A DNA stretch of 64,000 nt, taken from Ascaphus truei. Taxonomy: Eukaryota; Chordata; Amphibia; Anura; Ascaphidae. The notes beneath the pieces were generated by a model, which was not told the DNA's origin, searched no databases, and saw nothing but the letters and a program-made list of their open reading frames with translations. The position numbers and the translations under genes were made by a program. The stretch is from positions 220,775,834 through 220,839,833 of the forward strand of contig CM071568.1 in NCBI GenBank assembly GCA_036426205.1. The letters run 5' to 3'. Shown one piece after another: positions 54,564 through 64,000 of this stretch. How positions within the stretch are numbered: position 1 is the first letter of the stretch; each line of letters begins with the position of its first letter.

Positions 54564-54638
54564 ATGGGCAAACGCTTGGAACAGCAACCAATGTACCCTC
54601 AGTACACTTACTACTACCCACATTATCTCCAAACCAAG
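54564..54638 (+). CDS. rbms3: RBMS3 first coding exon
   Basis: The exon encodes exactly 25 residues, MGKRLEQQPMYPQYTYYYPH then YLQTK, and ends at AAG|GTATGAG, a good splice donor. This N-terminus is characteristic of RBMS3 (vertebrate forms begin MGKRL...QMYPQYTYYYPHYLQTK). The paralogue RBMS1 differs in the first residues. RBMS proteins bind single-stranded nucleic acid, mainly AU-rich RNA, through two RRM domains encoded by later exons outside this window. They act in mRNA stability and transcription control. The Tyr-rich start lies before the RRMs. The frame stops just inside the intron, as expected. This is the only confidently identified host gene here. Confidence 0.9.
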
Positions 54639-54844
54639 GTATGAGACAGCACCGCAGCATCCGTCCGGCAGTGTCCATATTATATGATTATGCACTCAGT
54701 GGATGATGGATAGGTGACTGCTGTGAATGGCAGGTTCTCTTGTTTGCTTTTTATTCAATTGAGTATCATGCAGGGCAGAGCTTATAGTCAAAACAGGGAT
54801 ATGAGAAGCAGGAAGGTCAAGTGATGTGGATTTGTTTCCCTCAA

Positions 54845-55022
54845 ATCTCCCCCCCCCACCCAAAACGACACCACACACACAACAAAACAAGAAACAGAAA
54901 ACCGCCCCCTAACAAAAAACAAACCACCCACCCACCCCCCCCACCCCCACATCCACCCCCCCCCCCGCCCAACCCCCCCCCACCCGCCCCCCCCCGCCAC
55001 CCCCCCCCCCCCCCCCCCCCAA
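54845..55022 (+). repeat. C-rich/CA-rich low-complexity tract
   Basis: It contains long C runs with A interruptions, ending in a ~20-C run. The minus strand is G-rich and could form quadruplexes. Pro-rich ORFs are artefacts, and run lengths may be affected by assembly error. Confidence 0.85.
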
Positions 55023-55884
55023 CCTTCTCACTATTTGTGTTTCCCGTAGGAGCAAATAGTTTTAATGTAATCCTTTCTTGTCAGTCACTAGGATTGTATT
55101 ACATTTCTTGATTACGGTTGTATACTGTTGGTTGTATGATTCTCTGACATAGGATGCAGATTGGCTTGGACTATAAATGTATACTCTGGGATGTAAATAC
55201 AGTCTCAGTGGCACTTTAGTGAGATCTGCACAATCTGGGCAGCTGAGAGAATTTTCCAGCTGCAAGGGAATTCTGTCATGATGAACTTTAAGTGGAAAAT
55301 GTACGATTCTGAGAGAGCCAAAAACAATCAAAAACGTTTTGTTGTGAGTTTCTTTCGGATTTTATAACTGCTTTTAATAGTTAAGCAAATACACAACTGT
55401 AGGAGCATGTGGATACAAGATGCAGTACTTCAAAGGACTAACAATAAAAACATGCTCATGCCTTCAGTAAAACCACACAGTGGTAATGCACTATTTAAAT
55501 GTCATAGGTCAAGGCACAAATTGGTCCGGCTCCTTATCAAATATCTATATACACTTCATGACAATTAGGCATCAATTAATACCAATGCTCAGGTTCTGCT
55601 GCCTCAGAAATCTGCTTAGTCAGATGCCCTACTTAACATGTAACATGCAGTTTGTCCTAAATTTTGCAGACTGGAACTCTGGATAACAAGAGTTTCTTAA
55701 ACAGTTCCTTTTTTCTTATTGTTTGGCAATGTCAAGGTCAGTTTGAGAAGCAGTTTTACGTTTGTGGGTCCTAAATTCACGGAAGCAGATCAATATTTCT
55801 TTGTCTTACATAAAGCCAATAATTTGACCAATATAAAATATATTAAAAATATTTCAACATTATGTATATATGTACATAATATGT

Positions 55885-55891
55885 ACATATA

Positions 55892-55923
<32 letters not shown>

Positions 55924-55944
55924 CATATATATGAGAGAGACAAG

Positions 55945-56012
<68 letters not shown>
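55885..56012 (+). repeat. TG/TA/CA microsatellite
   Basis: (GT)n, (TA)n, a short GAGAGAGACAAG spacer, (TA)n and (CA)n follow each other, so the whole can fold into a hairpin. Confidence 0.9.
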
Positions 56013-56013
<1 letters not shown>

Positions 56014-57679
56014 ACAATTATTAAGGTTATGGTGGGTAAAAAAAGTGACAAAAACCCTCCACAGTAAAGCATATAGCAGTAATATTTACAGTTGATATGT
56101 ATATATATATAGCAAGCTGAAAGCAAAAAGTCATATCTATGTAATTGCAAATGTGACATTTGAGAGAAATTTTACACATGAGTGTGTCTCTTTGGCTCAA
56201 ATATTTTTACTAAATACAAACCTGTTGTATGTATATACTCTATGGATACATTTTCCTAATTCACAAAAAAAAAAACAATAACATGTATTCCTTAATGCTT
56301 TATTCAGAAAAAATAAGTAGGACTGTTACTAAAGGACATCAGAAATATGTTTTGTAACTATGTCTGAAAATACCATGAGCCACTACAGACAAGTAGCATC
56401 TGGATCTTGTTACCTTAAAGCATGCCGTCAGCTTCTGGGGCATTTGGAATCAGTCATCGCCTTGCTATATGGCATGCCGAAAACTGATATAGGAAATCAT
56501 CAAGAAAACGTGTTTAGGAAAACTCTATGCACTGCAGGCATTCACTGCTAACAATTTTAAACACGTTATTGCTACTATGTTTTCATGAGCAATAGTTGGT
56601 CACAAACATACACCCAGACTCAATGCCACGGTAATTAAATATCACCACTCCCATCCATCTAAATGTGCAGATGTGTTATGGCTCAAGCATCATAAACACA
56701 AAGAATTGCAAATACTGCTTTTGGTTTCCATTGTGACCACTGCCAGTGAGCTATATAGAAAAACAAGTGAAGTTTACAACCTGGACAAAGTTCATTAAGA
56801 GATCTTGTCATTTTTAACCCAACCTCTAATTTTGCTTCCCTGACATTATCAATGCAAGTAGCTCAGCAGCCCACTGAAGATGCACCCTAGAATTTCACAA
56901 GAAGAGATGAAGCAGTGACCTATTTTGCTCCACAATGCTTTATTTTATAATAGCTATACTGTAGTTGACAATTATGAATTATTAACGATTACCATTAAGG
57001 ACTATAGAGTATTATATTACATGGTTATTAATCAGCTATGTCAATATTTTCATGGTGATGTTATCATTTACAGAAATAACTAACTGAACTAAAACCTCTA
57101 ATTACAAGAAAAAGAAATCATATACTCATAATGTGATATTCTTTTACAAGGGCTGAAGGGCCTTAAATATTCTCCCAGTTTCATCCCAAAATGTAGCCCG
57201 ATTGTGGTTTTCTCAATGTGTACACAATCAGGGATAGCTCTCAGTATCAGTCTAAACAGGAGCTGCGTGAAAGAGAGAATTGTGGCTTGAAGAATGACAT
57301 TTGCATGTTTTGAAAAATTGCTTTAGGAGACATTGCTTAAATAATAACAGGCTCATACTGTGCAAATAACTGCAGACTCATGAGTGACACCACTTTAATT
57401 GTACAACTTTCTTGTAATTTGACTACCTTCCTCCTAACATACTATTCAATTAACTCCCTTACTACTGGGGAGCACCACTGATTTAGGTCAAGGAAAGATT
57501 ACAATATTAATCAACACCCATCTGTATTTTAATTTCATGATATGGCAAAAATATTGTGCTGTAGACAGATGATTAAATTCCATATGTTGTCCTCTAACTG
57601 TTGCTACCTAGGGTTGTTATTGTAATAAGATTTATTGCTGATACTAATGCTGAGTTAAACATGCAAGATAGCCGTCAAA

Positions 57680-57830
57680 ATATTGTTATCTGTTATTTGT
57701 ATGGCGCCAACATATTCCGCAGCGCAGTACAATTTGGGAGGGAGGACAATAACATTGAAGGACAAAAGAGTACATATATGTTAAGACAAAGCAAGACAAT
57801 ATGATGGAGGCCCTGTCCCATGTGTATGGA
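57680..57830 (+). repeat. Dispersed repeat with GGCGCCAACATATTCCGC
   Basis: TTATTTGTATGGCGCCAACA followed by TATTCCGCAGCGCAGTACAA and, later, GGAGGCCCTGTCCCATG is the kind of high-copy sequence common in frog genomes, probably SINE-related. There is no coding content. Confidence 0.5.
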
Positions 57831-60304
57831 TTATTATATTTAGGCATTGTGCTTGTTATTAGATAAAAGATTTGGGAGGGGGGGGATTTTTATTACAGGG
57901 AAGTTATGTCACATATGCATATCAAGTTTGTAAAACAACAAATAAAGTGGTTTAACACAACTTTAAAATGTAAAAAGTAAAGTAATAATAATGTACAAAT
58001 TCTGAAAGTAATGTACAAAATCCTATGGTAAAGGCGCTTTCATTTAAATATTGATTTTCCTATCTCGTTTTCAGTAATGTCGGAAATGTATTACCTTTTG
58101 CTAAAGAAGGTAGATAACCTAACGAGAATCATGAGTAGGATAATCAAGTGGAGGAAAATTACAGTAGGTTCAATTATTGCCAATGACTTGAATTCAGCAG
58201 TCTCCCAAAAATAACTGTAACGACTTTAAAGGCTTTGTAGAGATAACAGTGTTTCTATCTTGCTTTTCTTTTCACAATGGGTTTCAGAGCTGCTCTTCAT
58301 GTTGGAGGAGAAAACATACAGTCTAGTAAAACAAATTTGACAAAGTGTACTTTTAATTAAGCATAGAGATTAACAGTTTAGCTGAATTCAACTTGTTCAT
58401 TAACCTGTGCACAAATTCACAATTACTTGCTATCTCTGTGGTGGTTCAAAACAGAGATACAATCAGGTCTGTAATAGGATCTATGAAATTCTCCCTTTTG
58501 TCCTCTGCAAGTCTGCATCAATTTGTAATCACAGCTCGAGCCTTACCCCCCTACTTATGCTGACCGAGTACACATTTGCAGTCCCATCCCTGCTTAGTGG
58601 GTTTACTGCATTTTCCACATTTGGCCATCTGGACATACAGAAGGCCTTGTCGAAAGAATTTCAATATGTGAGAAGGCTGACATAGCTGCTCTTGCTGGTG
58701 GTATTCAGGCTGTGTTTGGTGTCTGGTGTGAAGTAACGGTCAGGTGTAAGGAGTAATTCATCAACCACACACTGATTTCAGGCCACATTTCCAACCATCT
58801 GCAGCCTGGGCATGTGCCAAAGCACGATAATCTCATTGTGATAACACGCAAAATATGCAGAAGCACAATCTTGTAACAGTAACAATTGAAATAAATGTGT
58901 TTCATATTTCAATATCTGCACTAAATTGTAGGTTAAATGTTTGTCAAGTCATTAAAAAAACATTGAAACTAAAATAGATTTAAATCAGCACTCTGAAATG
59001 AGACAATCTAGTAATAAATGATTGATATTCATTATTAACTATATTTATATTACTATACTATTTCTTGTTACAAATAACAATAATAAACTAGTAGCAATGT
59101 TTACATTCTATTTTATCTTCACAATTAGCATGCGTGTAACTTTTTTCTGAAAGAACTGTTTCTTTGTTCAGATGAATAAATACTTGATCAGCTACATTAA
59201 AAATGACAGACCTTTCCTTTGTGCTACCGTGTACTGTATGTTCTTGATTGTTATTTGATGGCATTATCCTTTGTCGCAGCAATATAAGTTACCTGTGAAA
59301 ATAGCAGCTAATTTGCCTAATATATGTCACTTTTAGAATAACCTCAACCTTGTCATTTTTAAGTACAGTGTAGTGTGCATTTCCTCTTCCTGGTATCCCA
59401 GGCCTTGTACATATGAGTTTGTATATAACACAATGACATTGATAAACAGACCTTCATAAACTCTCTGGTGGCAATATTTGTATAATTTATACAGGATCTG
59501 ATTCAACATAACAAATGATCCAGTGGCATTATCAGGCAAACAACCATTTAACTATACATGTATTTAAAGCAGATAAGAGAGAGGGAAATGCACGGGTTCG
59601 TTTCAGGTCATGCTGGAAGTGGACTGCACACAGTTGACTTTGCACAGATATGATTTCACACAGCACTTTTCGGCTTTTGGCAAGAACAGCTCATTCAGTC
59701 ACGAACATGTCAGTCCTGAAGCTTCCAGGAAGTCAAGCAGTTTCTTTTTTTTTTTTTTAAATCGAGCATTCCTATTAATGTGTTGTTGAAAATGCCTTTA
59801 ATGGCGGAAACTTATACATGGATAAATGGTTGATATTTATCCAGAACTTGATTCCAGAGCTGCACTAAAATTTAGTTTGGTAACAGTGTTTTAAGACACA
59901 GCTGTATGCAATTAAATAGTGTAATATTAAAAGCATGTGTGTAGGAGATCTATTATGATAGAGTTGTTCCATAGCAAATGGCTGCACATGGAAAGAACAG
60001 TGGAACTCTGAGCTATGATTGAGCCCTGTATTGTTACGTACTGTATGTGAACTTTTGGGGATATTTTTTTCAAGTTCGTTTATACACTGTGTTCAGTGGG
60101 CTAAAAGCTCTCAGAATGCACGAATAATATTTCAGTCAACACCATGCTACTGTTCTGTTTTTTCATATCAATAGCAAACAACGAATTACACATTTGTGTT
60201 CTACAATACGAACGGTCTTGCGTGTAAGGGACAGAACTGTGAAGTGCCCCTGGTAACTCACCCTGTGCCACATGTATCGACTTTTTTTGTTGTCATTTCA
60301 TTGA

Positions 60305-60480
60305 TTCTTAAAGCAGCAATTTCGCCTCTTTTTTCAATAGATTTTTTAACAGCATTTGCGCTGGGAGATTCCTTTGTTGCTGACCTATGTGGTTTGTAGC
60401 TCCCGAGACCCCCTGGTTCAAGAGATACATAAGCTGAGGTTACCAGTGTTGAAGCAGGGGGTTTAAATAGGCATCCAGTA
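60305..60480. mobile_element. TTAA-type MITE fragment (tentative)
   Basis: TTAAAGCAGCAATTTCGCC is similar to the start of piggyBac-type non-autonomous elements. Nearby GAGACCCCCTGGTTCAAG and TGTTGAAGCAGGGGGTTT resemble the arms at 25480 and 26820. The opposite end was not found. Confidence 0.35.
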
Positions 60481-61042
60481 GGAAGCTGCAAACAATAACG
60501 TTTCAGCTTTCTATTGGTCGAAGGAACCACAATATAAATCACGGGAAGTTCCTGCGCTTGAACCGTTCAGTTATTAGCTCCATGGTTGAAATAATGTTTA
60601 CAAATCTATAAAAAAAAGTCGAAAAAAATAAATTTCAACATAAGCCATGTATATCTAAACATAAAATTGACATTGTAAACGTTATAAACATTATTGTTCT
60701 ATCATTAATATATTATCTGTGGAATCTCCAGTGATAACTGTTTTATAATATTAGCAGAAATTCATTATAAACAGTATATTTATTTTGCATTATCTCAAGG
60801 CTTCAGCACTATGCAATGCTGGTTTCAGGATGTTTTAACATTTTCTTTACTCTGTTTTCTGGTTAATAATTGTGCTATTTTTCCCCCCTACATATTCACT
60901 TTGTGCCCTTGATTAGAAATGTTTTTCTGTGCCTTCTTGGGTGTGTTTTAATTGGATTTGAGTATTTATACCTTCTAGGAGCACCACTCTCTAGGGCCTA
61001 TGTACTAAGCATTGTAAATAGCGTATTGGCACAAAATTGGTA

Positions 61043-61426
61043 TACAGGTGCGCCGACGCGTGTTGTAAAACGTGCCTTAAACTTGCCTTGGAAAATCTGG
61101 GGCTATCACCAACAAGATCCAGGTACATGCTGGGAACATGCTGCAAACATTTCAGTGACATTTCTGCAGAGACTAATGGCCCATCGGATTAACACAGCAG
61201 GGGTCCCTGGCAGACCCATTCAGTTTGAATGGGACTGCCAGGGACCCCCGCCGTTAATCCGATGGGCCATTAGTCTGTCTGCACAAATGTCAATGAAATG
61301 TTGCAGCATGTACACAGCATGTACACAGCATGTACACAGCATGTACACAGCATGTACACAGCATGTACCTGGATCTTGTTGGTAATTGCCCCAGATTTGT
61401 TTTAGAATACTCGTCAGCACTACAGT
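61043..61426. mobile_element. TA-flanked MITE with inverted centre
   Basis: The ends CAGGTGCGCCGACGCGTG... and ...GTGCTGACGAGTATTC (as complement) form imperfect inverted repeats next to TA. The centre (GGATTAACACAGCAGGGGTC ... CCCGCCGTTAATCC) matches that of the MITE at 7696. A GCATGTACACA unit is repeated about six times at 61305-61370. Confidence 0.65.
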
Positions 61427-62479
61427 ATGTAAATCTCATTTAAAATTGCACGTGTATGCGCAAATGTACTAACCTGAAATTTCTCACTCTGTAACATCAG
61501 TATTAAAAAAATATTATTTTCATTTTTTTAGGTGCATAGAAATGGTCTAAGTTAGGCATATGTATTTAAAAATAATGTTTCTGTGCACCCACAACAAAAA
61601 AGAGAAAATATGTAAAAAAATCTTCTGCCAAGTTGAACTTGGCATAAACCCTAACAAGTTTGTGTATATTGTTAGTGCAGAATGAAGTTGATATTTATCA
61701 ACCAAAAATGTACTTGATGTAAAACAGATGTTTCATTATATAGGTTAACAAAATGTATTATTTTCACAATATTGTGGTTATTATAAATCATATGGCGCAA
61801 ATAATTTATATTTACTAATACTAGTTATTAATACAAAATACGCATAATTCTGTTTGAATTTCAATTGCATCTGATATCCAACATTCATTTCAAACAATGA
61901 ACTATGCATCCATCAATGTGTGAATTCACATACTGTAATAACGTCAAGCTGTACATACAACACACTTTTTATGAAGATTTGTACTACCTTTTAACTATAC
62001 CATTTTGATGCACAATAAAATAAAAAATATGATTTTAGTACAAGAGGTGCCTCTTTTGTTTTTATATAGAATATAGTGATTATTTATTTTTGGGTATTTA
62101 ATATTATACAGATCAATTTATTTGGAGTGTATATAAACATAAACATACAAAGGTATTAAACTATTCTGCACCAAATGATGATTTGGGGAGGGGCGATAAA
62201 CCAGACACAATTAGGATACAGTCAGTATAACAATGATAGAATACCTATCAGTGTATCTTCATGTTTTCCCCTGGTTGGAAGGGATGGAGGAGTAGCTGCC
62301 AATATTATAACCAGATGTGTGAGACTTATTTATGTCATTTTCTTACCTGTTATAAGCTTAAAAAAATGTGTCTGGTGATCTGCATGAAATCTACAAGTGT
62401 CGCAAAGACTGGTGGTATATATATATGTATATATATATATCACATTTTAAGTTATGGTGGGTGAAAAAGGCAACAAAAC

Positions 62480-63439
62480 CCCTCCACCGTTAGCATACTG
62501 TATAGCCAATAAAGAATATCACTTGTGAGCACATTCACATGTCTTAGACAGGTATGCAACCCTGCCTTTCAACCATTATCACCTAGCATACAGTGCTCCC
62601 ACTGCAGCAAGGGATTCTGGGAAATGACATGCAATTGAGCACACAATGTGTCACCTTTTGCCTGGAATATCCATATTTCAAAGCAAGTAGAAACCAACCT
62701 CACACTGATGATACCCATCAAGGTTGAAACATGTCTGTGGGTGGTTTGTACTTGCTTTGCTAGACCCATGCTGTGCTTAAAAGCTGTGCGGTCGGCGATG
62801 CATCAGCTTAAAGCTGCAGTTCAGTTTTTTTTTCTTTTTTAATTTATTTTTTTACTTCAATAGTTTCATGTGTGCAATCTCTAATTACCAAAAGAACTGT
62901 ATAGCTGCAGGTCAATTCGTTCTCCATGTATTGATAGGCGAAATTTGGTGACATAATTAGAGCTGGCATATGTTTATATTCTGCCTCTGTCACTCAGTGG
63001 AAGCTCATGAATATTCATGAGCACTCCTGCACTGCATGTGCTAGAGGGAGGCAGGGCTGACAAAGGGGTGTGCCAGAGCTTGTGACAGGACATGAAGGGG
63101 CAGTGCCTTAGTCAAATGCTTGTTAAAATAGAATACAAGAAAATTGGTCTTTCAAAGTTGTTTTTTTTAAAACAGAAAATGCTAAAAGTATTTTTTCTTA
63201 CTACAGAACTGATTTATTAAAAAAAACACACATGCAGGATATTGACTGAACTGCAGCTTTAAATGGGCTCCATGTGAATGGATATTCCAGGCAAAAGGTG
63301 ACACATTGTGTGCTCATTTGCATGTAATTTCCCAGAATCCCTTGCTGCAGTGAGAGCATTGTATGCTAGGTGATAATGGTTGAAAGGCCGGGTTGCAGAC
63401 CTGTCTAAGACATGTGAATGTGCTCACAAGTGATATATA

Positions 63440-63450
<11 letters not shown>
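62480..63450. repeat. Large inverted-repeat element
   Basis: The arms (62525-62680 and 63270-63440) are inverted copies with CATGTCTTAGACAGGT, AGGGATTCTGGGAAATGAC and CACCTTTTGCCTGGAATATC. A copy of one arm lies at 23810-23960. A TTAA MITE sits between the arms. Confidence 0.75.
62812..63258. mobile_element. piggyBac-type MITE nested in the inverted repeat
   Basis: It begins AGCTGCAGTTCAGT and ends ACTGAACTGCAGCT, flanked by TTAA on both sides (62808-62811 and 63259-63262). It is 447 bp, without an ORF of note. TTAA duplication is the hallmark of piggyBac-type insertion. Confidence 0.8.
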
Positions 63451-63498
<48 letters not shown>

Positions 63499-63505
63499 TT
63501 AAGGA
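63430..63505 (+). repeat. TA microsatellite
   Basis: This is a run of TA dinucleotides. Confidence 0.9.
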
Positions 63506-64000
63506 GCTTCATTTAAAATCCCTGTAGTTTTTCTAAATTAACTATGTGTGCTACTTAAAAGTGTAGTGTAGTGCAGCTGCATTCTCTATCATGCATTTCT
63601 ACAGATAAAATATTGCATATACTGTAAAATGTGGATTACTGATATAGTTCCTGGTGCATCCAAACTTTAAACCGTTTTTTCTAGTTCTGATTACTTCTAA
63701 AGCCATTCATCAAACGCAAGAGCCATCCTCTCATCAATGTGATAATTAAAGGGGGCTGTCAATGAGTCCTTTAAAACAAATGGGGCAATGTAATAAAACC
63801 AATCAGACAGTAGTTATTCAGAGCATGGAAAATGATGACTCTTCTCAAATCTGAGAGATGGCGGAGAAGAACATGGGTGATTAAAAAGGGTGATAGTAAC
63901 ATCAGGCAAGCACAGAAATGTCAATAAGATAAAAATGAGCACTAACTACCCTTTGATTCTTTTTTTTTTAACTATTGAAAACCAAAGTCATGTGGATGGG

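Larger units (their letters stand above)
54639..64000 (+). other. rbms3: rbms3 intron 1 (continues beyond window)
   Basis: It begins at the GTATGAG donor. No second exon (RRM-like coding) is seen before the window ends, in keeping with the very large introns of RBMS3 genes. Repeats inside are listed separately. Stretches such as 56300-57600, 57850-60200 and 63520-63960 have no repeat that I recognise. Confidence 0.75.

Noticed and set aside
54484..54687. 67-codon ORF overlapping rbms3 exon 1 in another frame
   Set aside because: It lacks a true ATG start (GTG) and runs across the clear splice donor; the rbms3 frame is the recognised one.
54821..55111. Pro-rich 96-codon ORF
   Set aside because: It is translation of a C-rich low-complexity tract.
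60870..61385. 171-codon ORF
   Set aside because: It crosses the ends and the GCATGTACACA repeats of a MITE, and the frame has no recognisable protein content.

Overview
The window is vertebrate nuclear DNA, most likely from an anuran amphibian. There are no bacterial-type operons; host coding sequence is split by introns. Almost everything upstream of one host exon is layered transposable elements of kinds typical of frog genomes: Penelope-like retroelements with hammerhead-ribozyme-like motifs, Tc1/mariner elements, TTAA- and TA-flanked MITEs, solo LTRs and tRNA-derived SINE fragments. The only host gene I can name is rbms3, an RNA-binding protein gene. Its first coding exon is at 54564-54638 (+), and the last ~9.4 kb of the window is the start of its intron 1.

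The outstanding content is two copies of one very large TA-flanked DNA transposon. Copy A is 3248-12524 (about 9.3 kb) and copy B is 26964-35256 (about 8.3 kb, opposite orientation). Each carries three genes in the same layout. (1) A two-exon gene encodes a divergent forkhead-like DNA-binding domain. (2) A divergently placed gene encodes a basic, Pro/Ser-rich, heptad coiled-coil protein ending in a BEN-like domain. (3) A five-exon IS630/Tc1/mariner-type DDE transposase starts ~250 bp from the BEN gene, across a shared promoter region. Both transposases are broken (a 4-bp deletion in copy A; a stop and a frameshift in copy B), but the forkhead ORF of copy A is open. The boundaries of copy A are unusually certain: it sits at a TA inside a Penelope-like ORF, and the ORF reads on in frame when the element is removed. 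A 356-bp MITE with similar ends has jumped into intron 1 of copy A; copy B has the empty site.

Layout: 1-344 AT-rich flank. 345-2030 inverted 3' part of a Penelope-like element (PLE). 2031-3247 plus 12525-16818 one plus-strand PLE (N-terminal ORF, reverse transcriptase, GIY-YIG endonuclease, hammerhead-like motif), split by giant copy A and by a solo LTR (13838-14466). 17355-17704 MITE. 18181-18360 SINE. 18381-19978 Tc1 element with long inverted repeats and a dead transposase. 19979-26963 mostly unassigned DNA with hairpin repeats, a solo LTR (22419-22999) and a long inverted-repeat element. 26964-35256 giant copy B. 37070-37467 minisatellite and a PIF/Harbinger transposase fragment. 38340-40935 remains of three PLE families with hammerhead-like cores. 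41750-47480 GC-rich retroelement-like region. 48090-52974 hAT-like elements and a large palindrome. 53385-64000 the rbms3 5' region, exon 1 and intron 1.

How the parts work together: the giant element looks self-contained, with a transposase plus two proteins that look able to bind DNA or chromatin (forkhead-like and BEN-like). The accessory genes may regulate transposition or target choice; that is inference. The rest is nested insertion history around the rbms3 promoter.
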